Both the position numbers and the translations under genes were made by a program. The notes beneath the pieces were generated by a model, which saw nothing but the letters and a program-made list of their open reading frames with translations, made no database searches and was not told the origin of the DNA. This document shows positions 7,586 through 8,613 of a DNA stretch of 8,613 nucleotides, in pieces. The DNA is from Bacillota bacterium (GTDB lineage: Bacteria; Bacillota; Bacilli; ZCTH02-B2): the NCBI GenBank assembly GCA_017577895.1, contig PKQY01000060.1, positions 1-8,613 of the forward strand. The letters are read 5' to 3'. Each line of letters starts with the position of its first letter. The first letter of the stretch is position 1.

Positions 7586-8613
7586 TTGAAAGAGGGGAAA
7601 CATCAAGAGTCGCTCAGTGAAATTTTGCGCTTTGTGGCGCCGGGGACGCCGTTTCGGGAAGGGCTGGAAAACGTGTTGCGGGCGGAAACCGGCGGACTGA
7701 TCGTCGTCGGGTACAGCCCCGAGGTGATGAAAATTGTGGACGGCGGCTTTTCCATCAACGCCGATTTCACCCCGGCGTATTTGTACGAATTGGCGAAAAT
7801 GGACGGAGCCATCATTCTCAGTGAAGACGGAAAGCGCATCTTGTACGCCAATACGCAGCTGAACCCGGATCCGTCCATCCCGACCATGGAAACCGGCACC
7901 CGTCACCGCACCGCCGAGCGAGTGGCGAAACAAACCGGTCAATTGGTCGTCTCCATTTCGCAACGGCGGCACATCATTACGCTGTATAAAGGTCACTTGC
8001 GCTACACGCTGAAAGATATCGGCGTCATTTTGTCCAAAGCGAATCAAGCCATTCAGACGCTGGAAAAATACAAGTCGGTGCTCGATCAGTCGTTGACCAA
8101 TTTAAGCGCGCTGGAGTTCGAGGACATGGTCACGCTGCAAGAAGTGGCGCACGTCATCCAGCGCATCCAAATGGTGTTGCGCATCAAGCAGGAAATCCTC
8201 GGCTACATCAATGAATTGGGGTCGGAAGGCCTGCTCATCAGCATGCAGCTCCATGAATTGGTGCACAACATCGAGGAAGAAGCATATTTATTGGTGAGAG
8301 ATTACGTCGTGGACGAAAAGGAGAACGACCCGCGAGAAATCTTGGCCGAGATGAACAAACGGCTGAGTGATGAGTTGCTGGATGTCCAGACCATTATCCG
8401 GATGTTGGGCTACCCGGTTGTCACCAGCCCCGAAGAGCCGGTCTGTCCCCGCGGTTACCGCATCTTGCACAAAATCCCCCGATTGCCCTATGCGATCGTG
8501 GTCAATTTGGTCGAATATTTCCGCTTGTTGCCCCACATTTTGACGGCGACCATTGAAGAATTGGACGAAGTGGAAGGCATTGGGGAAGTTCGCGCCCGCA
8601 TGATTAAAGAAGG
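7586..8613 (+). CDS. disA: DisA, DNA-scanning diadenylate cyclase (3' end cut by window edge)
   Basis: DisA forms an octamer that makes the second messenger c-di-AMP from ATP and pauses at branched DNA, linking genome integrity to the cell cycle or sporulation. Some 342 codons are visible. The start is TTG at 7586, four bases after radA, with GAGGAGGT (7572-7579) 6 bases upstream. No ATG gives the conserved N-terminus, and a downstream GTG at 7634 or later would cut into 'FVAPGTP'. The DAC domain (about 1-145) has the catalytic DGA at 73-75 and the RHR motif at 106-108 ('GTRHRTAERVA'), both intact. A helical linker follows (about 150-290). The C-terminal helix-hairpin-helix DNA-binding domain reaches 'ELDEVEGIGEVRARMI' (about 325-340). 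Compared with B. subtilis DisA (about 360 residues), only the last 15-20 residues are missing. Confidence 0.96.
   Translation, partial: MKEGKHQESLSEILRFVAPGTPFREGLENVLRAETGGLIVVGYSPEVMKIVDGGFSINADFTPAYLYELAKMDGAIILSEDGKRILYANTQLNPDPSIPTMETGTRHRTAERVAKQTGQLVVSISQRRHIITLYKGHLRYTLKDIGVILSKANQAIQTLEKYKSVLDQSLTNLSALEFEDMVTLQEVAHVIQRIQMVLRIKQEILGYINELGSEGLLISMQLHELVHNIEEEAYLLVRDYVVDEKENDPREILAEMNKRLSDELLDVQTIIRMLGYPVVTSPEEPVCPRGYRILHKIPRLPYAIVVNLVEYFRLLPHILTATIEELDEVEGIGEVRARMIKE

Overview
The window looks like chromosomal DNA from a moderately GC-rich member of the Bacilli (order Bacillales in the broad sense). Three things support this: the 5S rRNA tail, the conserved gene order ctsR-mcsA-mcsB-clpC-radA-disA, and strong GGAGG-type ribosome binding sites. 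Arg codons of the CGG/CGC type and G/C-ending codons are common. A thermophile is possible but cannot be shown from this window. No mobile element, CRISPR array, tRNA or prophage remnant is visible, and every gene lies on the + strand.

Layout. Bases 1-62 are the 3' part of a 5S rRNA, so the window starts at the end of an rRNA operon, followed by a perfect 16-bp-stem intrinsic terminator (80-122). A monocistronic HD-GYP phosphodiesterase gene (269-1345) has its own extended -10 promoter and a probable weak terminator. The class III heat-shock operon follows: a strong sigma-A-type promoter (1406-1434), an unusually dense cluster of CtsR heptads (1443-1480), then ctsR (1531-2004), mcsA (2006-2515), mcsB (2531-3595) and clpC (3652-6093). 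A convincing intrinsic terminator lies at 6128-6165. Then come radA (6223-7581) and disA (from 7586, TTG start), which runs off the right edge with only about 15-20 residues missing.

How the genes work together. By homology with B. subtilis, CtsR represses the operon and other clp genes. McsB is a protein-arginine kinase activated by McsA. It inactivates CtsR and marks damaged proteins with phosphoarginine, and these are delivered to the ClpC unfoldase working with ClpP (not in this window). All catalytic and metal-binding motifs checked are intact, so the four-gene system looks functional and self-regulated. RadA (branch migration in recombination) and DisA (c-di-AMP synthase that scans DNA) form a DNA-integrity pair. 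The HD-GYP protein would degrade c-di-GMP.

Novelty. I do not see an undescribed biological system; this is a well-known conserved locus. The points worth a second look are regulatory and contextual: the five-heptad CtsR operator array, a small hairpin placing the ctsR Shine-Dalgarno in its loop, the terminator separating clpC from radA-disA, and the HD-GYP gene between the rRNA operon and ctsR.
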